The notes beneath the pieces were generated by a model. The model ran no database searches, was not told the DNA's origin, and saw only the letters and a list, made by a program, of their open reading frames with translations. Below are positions 5,267-5,478 of a stretch of 5,478 nucleotides of DNA, in pieces. Each line of letters begins with the position of its first letter. Position 1 is the stretch's first letter. A program made the translations under genes and the position numbers. The DNA lies in the NCBI GenBank assembly GCA_945876985.1, contig CAMCQX010000128.1, positions 1-5,478 of the forward strand, read 5' to 3'. This stretch comes from Chitinophaga pinensis (GTDB lineage Bacteria; Bacteroidota; Bacteroidia; UKL13-3).

Positions 5267-5284
5267 GATAATTTTATAAATATG
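5254..5284 (+). promoter_or_regulatory. Candidate promoter for the lipoprotein gene
   Basis: TTG (5254-5256), a 20-nt gap and TAAATATG (5277-5284) resemble the Bacteroidota -33/-7 pair, with one mismatch in the -7 box. This would leave a leader of about 30 nt before the ATG at 5324. The -33 part lies inside the spacer of the inverted repeat at 5239-5266, so a protein bound there could block initiation. Chance matches are frequent in DNA this AT-rich. Confidence 0.3.
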
Positions 5285-5323
5285 CATTTTAAAAAACTAA
5301 TCAAAAACTAAACAAATACAAAA

Positions 5324-5478
5324 ATGAAAAACAAATTTTTACAAATTTCGATGCTTGCGTTATCTGCTGCATCATTAATGTTTGCTAGCTGTAGCAAAGA
5401 AGCAACTACTTCAACTCCAGTAGTGCCTGTTGAAACATTTTTAGCTTCTACCACTATGGGAACTAGAACTGCATTATT
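5324..5478 (+). CDS. Putative lipoprotein, N-terminal part only
   Basis: The ATG at 5324 opens a frame that stays open to the window edge: 51 codons are visible and the 3' end is outside. The product begins MKNKFLQISMLALSAASLMF, a basic N-terminus and hydrophobic core, followed by the lipobox FASC with the lipidation Cys at residue 23. The mature start, CSKEATTSTPVVP, is Ser/Thr/Pro-rich, a typical flexible linker after a lipidated Cys in Bacteroidota. It should be anchored in the inner or outer membrane. The part seen (up to TRTAL) shows no recognisable domain, so no function can be given. The start is well supported by the signal peptide and an A-rich leader. Confidence 0.75.
   Translation, partial: MKNKFLQISMLALSAASLMFASCSKEATTSTPVVPVETFLASTTMGTRTAL

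Overview
The window looks like a stretch of a Bacteroidota chromosome (Flavobacteriia/Chitinophagia-like; the exact lineage cannot be read from the sequence). The reasons are strong AT richness, almost no Shine-Dalgarno sites, a perfect TAnnTTTG-type -7 box at 4480-4487, a DUF4159 protein of the kind common in this phylum, and Bacteroidota-style secretion signals. I see no phage, insertion sequence, CRISPR array, toxin-antitoxin pair or RNA gene.

Layout. Two genes run leftward from a short divergent intergenic region at about 1762-1828. The first is a GmhB/HisB-N-like HAD phosphatase (1240-1761). The second, 14 nt downstream, is a secreted protein that joins MORN_2/YwqK-type repeats to a von Willebrand A domain (56-1225). 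Running rightward from the same region are a GT2 polyprenol-phosphate mannosyltransferase-like enzyme (1829-2554), nadC (2594-3448), a 300-residue XerD-type tyrosine recombinase (start re-placed at 3573), an exported DUF4159 protein (start re-placed at 4509) and the first 51 codons of a lipoprotein that runs off the right edge.

How the genes relate. NadC is the quinolinate step of de novo NAD synthesis, and XerD is half of the chromosome-dimer resolution recombinase. The HAD phosphatase and the mannosyltransferase may both serve surface glycan or sugar-phosphate metabolism, and three products carry export signals. There is no evidence that the window forms one dedicated pathway; it reads as ordinary core genome.

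The most unusual signals are in non-coding DNA. The same 8-bp tandem repeat (consensus AAGTGTTT) occurs twice, immediately after the vWA gene and immediately after nadC, in the same orientation relative to each gene. The second copy runs into a separate 7-bp repeat in front of xerD. Other signals are a perfect 12-bp inverted repeat inside the divergent promoter region, a perfect 16-bp palindrome over the mannosyltransferase stop codon, and an 8-bp inverted repeat with 20-bp centre spacing upstream of the lipoprotein. Three of the six complete genes start with TTG or GTG.
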